A stretch of 39,276 bases of DNA, from positions 1 to 39,276 of the forward strand of contig JAFMJH010000017.1 of assembly GCA_017853555.1 (NCBI GenBank). The letters run 5' to 3'. Every line of letters begins with the position of its first letter. The first letter of the stretch is position 1. Source of the DNA: Steroidobacteraceae bacterium (GTDB taxonomy: Bacteria; Pseudomonadota; Gammaproteobacteria; Steroidobacterales; Steroidobacteraceae). Positions 31,285 through 38,384 of this stretch are shown piece after piece. The position numbers were made by a program, and so were the translations under genes. The notes beneath the pieces were generated by a model. That model did not search any database. It was not told where the DNA came from and was given only the letters and a program-made list of their open reading frames with translations.

Positions 31285-32187
31285 TTGGAAAACGGGAGCA
31301 TCGACACTTCCGCCGCGACGACCCCTGTACGCAGGGGTCTGGCGCCGCCGCTAGTCGGCTTGTTGGCGCTGTTCGTGGCGTTCCTGGGCACTCCGCTCAC
31401 GCACAGCCTGAGCGTGACTGGATACCGCGTTTTGGGGCGCGAACAGAGTTATCTCGTTTTTTTGCCCCTTGGTCTACTCGCATTCGCCCTGCTGGTTGCG
31501 GCGGTCCGAAGTCGCAAGGAAAGCACGGCGACGGTCCTCGGGTATATTTCGGCACTGCTGATCTGGGCGGGCTGGGCGGCCTACGCCTTCAAATTCAACG
31601 AAATTTCGCTGCAGATGCCGATGGCGACGGTAGCCGGCAGTGCAAGGCCCGTGAATCTGCTTTTTATCCAGGGGTCTGTCGGCATTTGCGTCGCGATCTT
31701 GGCCTATTTCGTTCTCGACAAAGATACCAAATGCAATGCCTTTCTTTGGCTGCAACGCCGGTTGCAGCTGAATCTCGGACGTCCGCAGTCGGGCCATGAA
31801 CGTAATTTCGGTCGCGTGACTTTCATGGAAACGCTGACGGTCCTCTGGTTTTGCTACGGCGCCTCACTGTTCATGGGTGATCCGCGGTTTTTGGGATACG
31901 ACCATCCGGTCACCTACGGGTTGATCGGCGGATTGCTGCTTTGGGGCGGCTATCTGCTCTATCGGCTGTTCCATTTCACGCGGGTCATGGCGGCCATCCG
32001 ATACGCCATCCCCACCAAAGCGATCCTGTGGATTCCGCTCGGCGAGTTTTTTCCACGCTGGGGTTTCTACAAAGAAATCTGGCTGCAGCCCTGGAATTAC
32101 CGCGGGCAGATCGCCGCAGCCTTGCTGGTTTTCATGGCGCTCGGGGTGTTGGCTACGCTCATCCCGCAGCGTCGCGTCAAAGTTTGA
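31285..32187 (+). CDS. Predicted integral membrane protein of unknown function
   Basis: 300 residues with about seven hydrophobic helices (around 20-42, 52-72, 83-101, 123-143, 177-197, 205-226 and 273-293). I do not recognise the family. Conserved-looking features are Trp- and Phe-rich loops, 'WIPLGEFFPRWGFYKEIW' near 250-267, and 'HFTRVMAAIRYAIPTKA' near 232-248. There is no signal for haem, metal or ATP binding, and no His-box of a desaturase. The start is TTG at 31285, supported by a strong ribosome site (GGGAGG, 31273-31278). The gene heads the plus-strand part of the island and is followed after 40 bases by the TonB receptor, so a role in uptake or processing of the same compound is plausible. 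It could be a transporter or a membrane-bound enzyme. Confidence 0.8.
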   Translation: MENGSIDTSAATTPVRRGLAPPLVGLLALFVAFLGTPLTHSLSVTGYRVLGREQSYLVFLPLGLLAFALLVAAVRSRKESTATVLGYISALLIWAGWAAYAFKFNEISLQMPMATVAGSARPVNLLFIQGSVGICVAILAYFVLDKDTKCNAFLWLQRRLQLNLGRPQSGHERNFGRVTFMETLTVLWFCYGASLFMGDPRFLGYDHPVTYGLIGGLLLWGGYLLYRLFHFTRVMAAIRYAIPTKAILWIPLGEFFPRWGFYKEIWLQPWNYRGQIAAALLVFMALGVLATLIPQRRVKV

Positions 32188-32227
32188 AAGCGCGCGGGTC
32201 GCCGGCCCGTACTCAGGAGGGAACGAA

Positions 32228-34654
32228 ATGGTAAACGACAGCATCTCAACCGAACATTCCTCTAACGTTCGCTCCTCCGGGGCGATTGCACGGACGGCGT
32301 GGAGTGCCGTGATCGCGGCACTGGCTGGGTCGGCGATCTGCGCACCGCTCATGGCCGACCAGGCCCCGGGAGCCGGCGAGCTCGACGAGATCGTCGTGAC
32401 GGCGCGCAAAGTCGAAGAGCGCCTGATTGACGTACCACTCAGCGTCGCCGCGTTCACCGCGGCGGATATTGCCGCCGCCGGCTTAAACAGCATTCGCGAC
32501 ATCGCGGAGAGCACGCCCGGGCTGTTCATCAGTTCCTCGCAGGGTCGCAGCGGTGATCGCATTTCGATTCGCGGCATCAATACCGTCGTACCCACGCAGG
32601 GGTACGTGGGCGTTTACGTCGATGGCGTCTTCGTCGGATCATCCTCGGCACAAGGCGTGGAGCTTTCGAATCTCGAGCGCGTCGAAATTCTGAAGGGGCC
32701 GCAGAGTGCATTGTTCGGCCGATCGACGCTGAGTGGTGCAATCAACTACATCACCCGCAAGCCCGGGCGCGAATTCGGCGGAGAGGTCGGCATCACACTC
32801 GGCGAATACGGGCGTACCGAAGTGTCGGGCACGGTTTCGGGGCCGCTGTCCGACACGCTGTCGTTCATTGTCGGCGCCCGTACTTTCAAGGTCGACGGCA
32901 TGTACAAGAACAACTACGACGGCCTGTTCAACATCGGAGGACAACAAAGCAAAAGCGGTACGTTGGGGTTGCGCTGGAAGCCGTCCGACACCCTCAGCGT
33001 CTATTTGCGGACCGTATATACCAAGGACAACGATGATCAGGTCGCGGTCGCTGCGCAGAGTCCGCTCGGCAACAATTGTCTTGCGGATTCGCGCAGTATC
33101 CGTCCAACATTGCCGTTGTACTACTGCGGCCAACTGCGTATTTCACCGAGCCAGATTTCTTTGGCGGCAGCCAATGCCAGCATCCCGGCACCCTTTGTCG
33201 GTCGATACACGGCGTCCGACGGCGAAGCAGGGCTCGATCGTTCGGCGGCACGCACCGCGCTGACCGTCGATTGGGACATCGGTTTCGCCACGCTCACCTC
33301 GATCTCGGCGTATACCGACGAGAAACAACGCGACGGTTTCGATCTCACCTACCGGTCGGCATTGACCTACGCCGCCACGGTGAATTTGCCGTCGATCACC
33401 TTCGATCGCCAATTCACGTTCAAGGACAAGTCGCAGGAATTGCGGCTGCTCGGCAATACCGACGGTCCCTTGGGCTGGCTTGCCGGCATGTATTACTTCG
33501 ACAACTCGCGCACCGAGGTCGCGACGTATCGATTGCCTGCGGTCGCTGCAAACGCAGGAACGCTGAGCGCGACCAACCGAGCCGTGTATGGCCGTGTCGA
33601 GTACGATCTCACCGATCGATTGTCGGTTTCGGCCGAAGGTCGATGGCAAAAAGACCGATTGAATCTGCGCAATCCGGTCAACGGGCTCAATGCAACCTCG
33701 GAAACCTCGAGTTTTCTGCCGCGTGCCACCATCGACTTCAAATTGAATGACGACATGATGGTTTATGCCGTCTACGCGAAGGGCAGCAAGCCCGTCACGA
33801 TCAACACTGCACCGGAGTTGCCGTCGCAACTGCGTTTCACGGAAGAAGAGGAAGCGCGCAATCTCGAGGCGGGCTTCAAAGGTCGATTGTTCGATGGTCG
33901 CTTGCAGTTGATTGCCGCGTACTTCGACATCGATTGGATCAATCAGGAGTCATCGGGAATTTGTCTGCCCGGCGAATGCGGCGGTGTCGCCACCATCACG
34001 CGCTATACCGCCAATTTCGGTCGGACCGGCATCAGCGGATTCGAGGTCGAGGCGTCGGGGGACGTGATCCGCGATTGGCTCACGGCGCGCCTCGCATACT
34101 CGAATGCAGACACCAAGATCGAATCCGGCCGCACAAACTCGGCGGGCGAGGCGCTCGAAGGCATCCTGGCCTTCGGCACGACCAAGGTGAAGCCGATTTG
34201 CGCCGCAGGGGGCGCTGCGAGTCCGTATTGCGGTACGGGGCAGTCGTTGCAGGGCGCCACGTTCGAGGGCCTCGGCACCAATATCCCTGCGCAGCCCGAA
34301 ACCCAATTATCCGGCAGTCTCACGCTGGCGCATGCGCTCGGGGATACCGGCCTGCGTTGGTCGGCGCGTGCGGATTACGTGAGGCTCGGCAAGCAGTACG
34401 AGGGCTTTTACAACCTTGCGTGGGTCGGGCCGCGGAAAAACGTCAATCTCCGTTTCGCGATCTCGGCGGAGACCTGGGAGGTCGCGTTCTGGGGCCGTAA
34501 TCTCACCGATGACGAGACGCCGACGACGATCTTGCGCTCCGTCGCGTTCAAGGACGATGACGGAGCCGGTCCCTACACCGCCAATTCGCGCGCTTTTGCG
34601 GGCTTCCTGCCCGATCGACGCAATTTCGGTGTGACGTTCAAGAGGAGGTTCTGA
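32228..34654 (+). CDS. TonB-dependent outer-membrane receptor
   Basis: 808 residues. The signal region is followed by a TonB box at about residues 52-60 ('LDEIVVTARK'), a plug domain ('VPLSVAAFTAADIAAAG', 'RISIRGINTV', 'VGVYVDGVFVGSS', 'LERVEILKGPQSALFGRSTLSGAINYITRKP', this last split over about 145-180), then a 22-strand barrel ending 'NFGVTFKRRF' with the terminal Phe. The wording of the plug resembles the large proteobacterial group of receptors used for carbon compounds rather than classic siderophore receptors. ATG at 32228 has AGGAGG at 32215-32220. Placed between the unknown membrane protein and the GntR regulator, it probably imports the island's substrate across the outer membrane. 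Ligand unknown. Confidence 0.95.
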   Translation: MVNDSISTEHSSNVRSSGAIARTAWSAVIAALAGSAICAPLMADQAPGAGELDEIVVTARKVEERLIDVPLSVAAFTAADIAAAGLNSIRDIAESTPGLFISSSQGRSGDRISIRGINTVVPTQGYVGVYVDGVFVGSSSAQGVELSNLERVEILKGPQSALFGRSTLSGAINYITRKPGREFGGEVGITLGEYGRTEVSGTVSGPLSDTLSFIVGARTFKVDGMYKNNYDGLFNIGGQQSKSGTLGLRWKPSDTLSVYLRTVYTKDNDDQVAVAAQSPLGNNCLADSRSIRPTLPLYYCGQLRISPSQISLAAANASIPAPFVGRYTASDGEAGLDRSAARTALTVDWDIGFATLTSISAYTDEKQRDGFDLTYRSALTYAATVNLPSITFDRQFTFKDKSQELRLLGNTDGPLGWLAGMYYFDNSRTEVATYRLPAVAANAGTLSATNRAVYGRVEYDLTDRLSVSAEGRWQKDRLNLRNPVNGLNATSETSSFLPRATIDFKLNDDMMVYAVYAKGSKPVTINTAPELPSQLRFTEEEEARNLEAGFKGRLFDGRLQLIAAYFDIDWINQESSGICLPGECGGVATITRYTANFGRTGISGFEVEASGDVIRDWLTARLAYSNADTKIESGRTNSAGEALEGILAFGTTKVKPICAAGGAASPYCGTGQSLQGATFEGLGTNIPAQPETQLSGSLTLAHALGDTGLRWSARADYVRLGKQYEGFYNLAWVGPRKNVNLRFAISAETWEVAFWGRNLTDDETPTTILRSVAFKDDDGAGPYTANSRAFAGFLPDRRNFGVTFKRRF

Positions 34655-34682
34655 GCCGTCGCGAATCGTCGACAATGGCCGG

Positions 34683-35447
34683 ATGAAAAAACGCAAAACC
34701 AAGTCGACCGGGGAGGCGGGCCTTCGAGGTCCGCGCTACCTTTACATCTACACCGTGATGCGTGACTGGATTTATCAGGGACGGTACAAGCCCGGGAGTC
34801 AGTTGCCGACCGAAGATGAGCTTTGCAGGATGTTCGGCGTCTCGCGCATCACCACGCGCAAGGCGCTGGCATTGCTCGACGATGAGCGATTGATCGCCCG
34901 CAATCCGGGTCGCGGAACCTTCGTGACGGAGGATCTGGCCGATGCACCCGTGCAGGGTGACATGGAACAGTTGTTGCGAAAGGTGCGCCGACTCGGTTCG
35001 AACACGCGCATTTCCGACGCCGTGGTCGAGACCGTCGAGGCGGATCCGGAGACTGCGCGCGACTTGCGTTTGCCGCCCGGGAGCCGCGTGCAGCGCGCCG
35101 CGCACGTGCGACTGCTCGACGGCAAGCCGATCGGGTATTGCGAGACATTCATTCCGATCGATCTGAAGATTCGTTTCTCACCCAATGAATTCAACAACCA
35201 CCCGATGCTCACGCTGCTCGAGCGCAAGGGCATCGATATCGGTTGGGGTGACCAGTTGATCGGCGCAACGCTGGCCGATGCGCGTCTCGGGCGGCTACTG
35301 GACGTATCGGCGGGTGCGCCGCTCGTGCGGGTGCGCCTGGTAGTGTTCGATACTCGACAGCGACCGGTCGAGCGCTTGCTCGCCTTTTATCGTGGCGATC
35401 ACTACGACCATCACATCCGTCTCACGCGCACGAGCGGTGGACGCTAG
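34683..35447 (+). CDS. GntR-family transcriptional regulator with UTRA domain (HutC subfamily)
   Basis: 254 residues. An N-terminal winged helix (about 18-86) has the GntR signature 'GRYKPGSQLPTEDELCRMFGVSRITTRKAL' (split here over residues 33-62) and 'GRGTFV' at the wing. The UTRA ligand-binding domain (about 100-250) has 'VQRAAHVRLLDGKPIGYCETFIP' and 'RVRLVVFDTRQRPVERLLAFYRG', both typical. Such regulators usually repress catabolic genes until they bind a pathway metabolite. The likely operators are the related AT-rich sites at 31252-31269 and 35470-35487. The start ATG at 34683 lies 28 bases after the TonB receptor gene and lacks a clear ribosome site; a GACAAT box (34671-34676) lies 6 bases before it, so a separate leaderless transcript is possible. 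Confidence 0.93.
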   Translation: MKKRKTKSTGEAGLRGPRYLYIYTVMRDWIYQGRYKPGSQLPTEDELCRMFGVSRITTRKALALLDDERLIARNPGRGTFVTEDLADAPVQGDMEQLLRKVRRLGSNTRISDAVVETVEADPETARDLRLPPGSRVQRAAHVRLLDGKPIGYCETFIPIDLKIRFSPNEFNNHPMLTLLERKGIDIGWGDQLIGATLADARLGRLLDVSAGAPLVRVRLVVFDTRQRPVERLLAFYRGDHYDHHIRLTRTSGGR

Positions 35448-35469
35448 CGAATTTCCGCAACGCATCAAA

Positions 35470-35490
35470 TGTATTATTTATATTATAAAT
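35470..35490. promoter_or_regulatory. Second candidate GntR/UTRA operator and promoter before the aldehyde dehydrogenase gene
   Basis: TGTATTATTTATATTATA (35470-35487) matches the reverse complement of the 31252-31269 site at 14 of 18 positions. A perfect 7+1+7 palindrome, ATTTATATTATAAAT, overlaps it at 35476-35490. The stretch is far richer in AT than its surroundings and contains TATAAA (35484-35489) 6 bases before the ATG. No ribosome site is seen between them. Confidence 0.5.
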
Positions 35491-35495
35491 AAACC

Positions 35496-36917
35496 ATGAA
35501 TGCCGTCCCTTCAGTCCATCGTACGTTACCCGTGCGCGATCCGCGCAGCGGTGCGGTCGATCTGTACATCGGTGCAGCGGGGGGCGCCGAGGTCGCCGAT
35601 GCCGCGCGTCGACTGCGAGGCGCTCAGCCGGCTTGGCGCGCGCTGGGCGCGGATCGTCGCGCCGTCATTCTTGCACGGTGGGCCGATGCGCTCGAGGCGG
35701 CACAGGGGGAGATCGTCACCGCGCTGTCGCGCGATACGGGTCGGTTGCAAGTGGCGCTCGGCGAGGTCGCTGGGGCGATTCGCAACGTGCGTCGCTGGTC
35801 GCGCGAGGCACCGGGTTTGCTGCAGGTCGCCGAGAGGGACTCCGCCTTGCTGCCTACGGTGAAGCTCGCAGGTGGTCTCGTCCCTTATCCGCTCGTCGGC
35901 GTGATTTCACCGTGGAATTTCCCGGTCACCTTGTCGCTGATCGATGCGGTACCGGCGCTTGCCGCAGGTTGTGCGGTGCTCATCAAGCCGAGCGAGGTCA
36001 CGCCACGCTTCGTGGCACCCTTGCAGAAGACCCTGCGTGCCGTGCCCGAACTTGAGGCCGTGTTGGACTTCGTGTTGGGGGATGGGGCGACCGGTGCGGC
36101 GCTCGTCGACGTGTCCGATGCGGTGTGTTTCACCGGCAGCGTGCCGAATGGGCGCAAGGTTGCCGAGGCGGCCGCGCGGCGGTTCATCCCGGCGTTTCTC
36201 GAACTCGGTGGCAAGGATCCTGCGCTGGTTTTGCAGGGTGCCGATCTCGACCGCGCCAGCGATGCAGTGCTGCGCGCCTCCTGCATGGCGACCGGTCAGG
36301 CCTGTTTGTCGATCGAGCGGGTGTACGTCGATCGACGTATCTTCGAGGAATTCGTCGCGATGCTGGTCGCCAAGGCGAACCGGATCGGCATCAATCATCC
36401 GGACATTTCGCAGGGGCAACTCGGGCCGCTGATTTTTTCGCGGCAGGCCGACATCATCGACGCGCAGCTCGATGATGCACTCGCCAAGGGCGCACGAATT
36501 CTTTGTGGTGGCAAAACATCGAACCTCGGCGGCGGACGGTGGTGCCGTGCCACGGTGCTGGTCGACGTCGATCATCGCATGTCGCTGATGACCGAAGAAA
36601 CCTTCGGGCCGATCATACCGGTGATGCCTTTCGATGATCTCGACGAGGCGATCGCGCTTGCCAATGACAGCGACTTCGGATTGTCGGCTGCCGTGTTTGC
36701 CGCCACGCTCGAAGAGGCGCGAGCGGTGGCCGAACGTCTGAACGCGGGCGGCGTCAGTCTCAACGATGCCGGACTGACTTATCAGACGTACGAGGCCGAA
36801 AAGAATTCCTTCGGCTATTCGGGGCTAGGCGGTTCGCGCATGGGTCCCTGTTCCATCCTGCGTTTCGTGCGCAAGCAGGCCTATCTGATGCAGACCGCTG
36901 CACCGGCAAAACTGTGA
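35496..36917 (+). CDS. Aldehyde dehydrogenase family protein (NAD(P)+-dependent)
   Basis: 473 residues, cytoplasmic. It oxidises an aldehyde to the acid with NAD(P)+. All key residues are present: Asn141 in 'SPWNFPVT', Lys164 in 'VLIKPSE', the Rossmann turn 'FTGSVPNGRKV' (212-222), general base Glu236 in 'LELGGKDP', and nucleophile Cys270 in 'MATGQACLSIERVYV'. 'EETFGPIIPV' near 365 completes the cofactor site. The sequence fits the group that includes vanillin, benzaldehyde and succinate-semialdehyde dehydrogenases, but the substrate cannot be named. It follows the regulator gene after a 48-base AT-rich control region and precedes the Rieske oxygenase by 46 bases, so the two enzymes likely act in one pathway. 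No ribosome site precedes the ATG. Confidence 0.93.
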   Translation: MNAVPSVHRTLPVRDPRSGAVDLYIGAAGGAEVADAARRLRGAQPAWRALGADRRAVILARWADALEAAQGEIVTALSRDTGRLQVALGEVAGAIRNVRRWSREAPGLLQVAERDSALLPTVKLAGGLVPYPLVGVISPWNFPVTLSLIDAVPALAAGCAVLIKPSEVTPRFVAPLQKTLRAVPELEAVLDFVLGDGATGAALVDVSDAVCFTGSVPNGRKVAEAAARRFIPAFLELGGKDPALVLQGADLDRASDAVLRASCMATGQACLSIERVYVDRRIFEEFVAMLVAKANRIGINHPDISQGQLGPLIFSRQADIIDAQLDDALAKGARILCGGKTSNLGGGRWCRATVLVDVDHRMSLMTEETFGPIIPVMPFDDLDEAIALANDSDFGLSAAVFAATLEEARAVAERLNAGGVSLNDAGLTYQTYEAEKNSFGYSGLGGSRMGPCSILRFVRKQAYLMQTAAPAKL

Positions 36918-36963
36918 ACAACGTCATTTCGCAGGCAAACATCCAGAGACGGGGAGTCGCATC

Positions 36964-38094
36964 ATGCTGATCAACAATTGGTATGTGGCCGCATTGTCGA
37001 GCGAGGTAACGGCCGACAAACCCTTCGGCACGCGCATGCTGGGTTGCGATTTCGTTCTGTATCGCGATTCGGCAGGCAACGCGGTTTGTCTGGCCAACAC
37101 CTGCTGCCACCGCGGTGGCGCGCTCTGCAATGGCAGTGTCGCGTCCGGCAATGTTGCCTGTCCCTACCACGGCTGGGAATTCGCCGCCGACGGCCGCTGC
37201 GTCAAGATTCCGGCGATGGGTGAAGAAGCCGTCATTCCGAAACGCGTGCGTATCGATTCCTATCCGACCCAGGAGAAATACGGTTGGGTATGGGCGTTCC
37301 TCGGTGATCTGCCCGAGGAGGAGAGGCCGCCCATTCCGAATCTGCTGCCCGAGTTCGATGATCCGGAGCATTGGCGGCTCATCCCCTACCGGGCCGAGGC
37401 GCAGGTGAACTGGCAGCGCTTCGAAGAGAACTCGCTCGACACGGCGCACATCAACTTCGTGCACCCGACTTTCGGCACCAGACGAGCGCCGCGGGTGACG
37501 GTGGTGCCCATCACGCCTACGACCTACGGCGGGAAGGTGCAACGTACGCGACCTGCACCGAAGGTCGAGCAGAAGACCGGCGAAATGGCCAGGATGCTAA
37601 ATCCCGAGCGCGGTTTCACCAGCGTGTCGCTCGAGTTCAGCGTGGTCGGCATATGCCATCGCATCCAACCGGTCTTCCAGGAAGGCATGTCGATCATCAC
37701 GTTTTCGGTGAAGGTGCCGATCGATCCGTTCCATACCCGAACCTTTGGCTTGCAGGCGCGCAATTTCCTGCTCGACCCTGCGCAGGATGAAGAGCGCCTC
37801 GCCGGCATCATGAAGGCGGTAGGCGAAGATACCGCCGTCGTCGAGGCGCTTCGTCCATCGTTGCCGCCGCAGTCGGCGACCGAGGAATTCCTTACCGAGA
37901 CGGACGGCATGGAGTTCCAGTTCCGTAGCAAGGTGCGCGAGTGGGCGCAAAAAGGCTGGGAAATAGACGTTGAGCAGATGCTCGCCGAGCAGTCGCGTCG
38001 TGTCATGGTAATTCCTTCGCCGGCGCGACGTGCCGATCCTGCCAACTGGGTGCACAAAACCGTGCCGCTGCGAGTCGCGGGCAAGGAGGCGTGA
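36964..38094 (+). CDS. Rieske non-haem iron oxygenase, alpha subunit (VanA-like)
   Basis: 376 residues. The N-terminal Rieske domain binds a [2Fe-2S] cluster through Cys47/His49 ('TCCHRGG') and Cys66/His69 ('CPYHGW'). The catalytic domain has the mononuclear iron motif 'ENSLDTAHINFVH', with Asn156, bridging Asp159, His162 and His167. The length and the plain start 'LINNWYVAALSSEV' resemble single-component oxygenase subunits such as vanillate or dicamba O-demethylase and related ring hydroxylases. These take electrons from a separate reductase, but no reductase or ferredoxin gene is in the window. A purine stretch, GACGGGGAG, lies 6-14 bases before the ATG. The product of O- or N-demethylation is formaldehyde, which with the adjacent aldehyde dehydrogenase makes demethylation a reasonable guess, but only a guess. 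Confidence 0.92.
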   Translation: MLINNWYVAALSSEVTADKPFGTRMLGCDFVLYRDSAGNAVCLANTCCHRGGALCNGSVASGNVACPYHGWEFAADGRCVKIPAMGEEAVIPKRVRIDSYPTQEKYGWVWAFLGDLPEEERPPIPNLLPEFDDPEHWRLIPYRAEAQVNWQRFEENSLDTAHINFVHPTFGTRRAPRVTVVPITPTTYGGKVQRTRPAPKVEQKTGEMARMLNPERGFTSVSLEFSVVGICHRIQPVFQEGMSIITFSVKVPIDPFHTRTFGLQARNFLLDPAQDEERLAGIMKAVGEDTAVVEALRPSLPPQSATEEFLTETDGMEFQFRSKVREWAQKGWEIDVEQMLAEQSRRVMVIPSPARRADPANWVHKTVPLRVAGKEA

Positions 38095-38105
38095 TTCACG
38101 GGCGG

Positions 38106-38384
38106 TCAGGGCGGTTCGTCGAGGATTTGCAGCAATCGCCCCGCAAGTTCGCGGTGACGTTCCAAGCGATCTGCGACGGTGGCTTCCGAGGCGTCCTCGA
38201 GCACGGCATTCACGTCGATGCCGGCGTTGCGGCAGGCGGTTTCCAGCGCATCGGTCCGTTCACGCGTGACCGCAAGTTCGGTGGCCAGTGTCATCACCAT
38301 GCGCAGCAGTTTTTCTTCGTACGGCGAAGAAAGCAGTTGCGGCTGCGGTCCGCGGGCGACGCGAGGGCGTGCTTTGCGGGTCAT
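38106..38384 (-). CDS. Small hypothetical protein, helical
   Basis: 92 residues starting at ATG 38384, which overlaps the stop of the upstream methyltransferase gene by four bases (ATGA), a sign of translational coupling. The first 18 residues are basic ('MTRKARPRVARGPQPQ'). The rest is helical with heptad-like spacing ('EEKLLRMVMTLATELAVTRERTDALE', split over 22-47, then 'VADRLERHRELAGRLLQIL'), so a coiled coil or dimer is likely. No membrane segment and no known motif. A longer version starting at 38426 is possible but would overlap the methyltransferase gene more. Coupling suggests a partner or accessory role for that enzyme. Its end lies 11 bases from the Rieske oxygenase stop. Confidence 0.65.
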   Translation of the reverse strand: MTRKARPRVARGPQPQLLSSPYEEKLLRMVMTLATELAVTRERTDALETACRNAGIDVNAVLEDASEATVADRLERHRELAGRLLQILDEPP

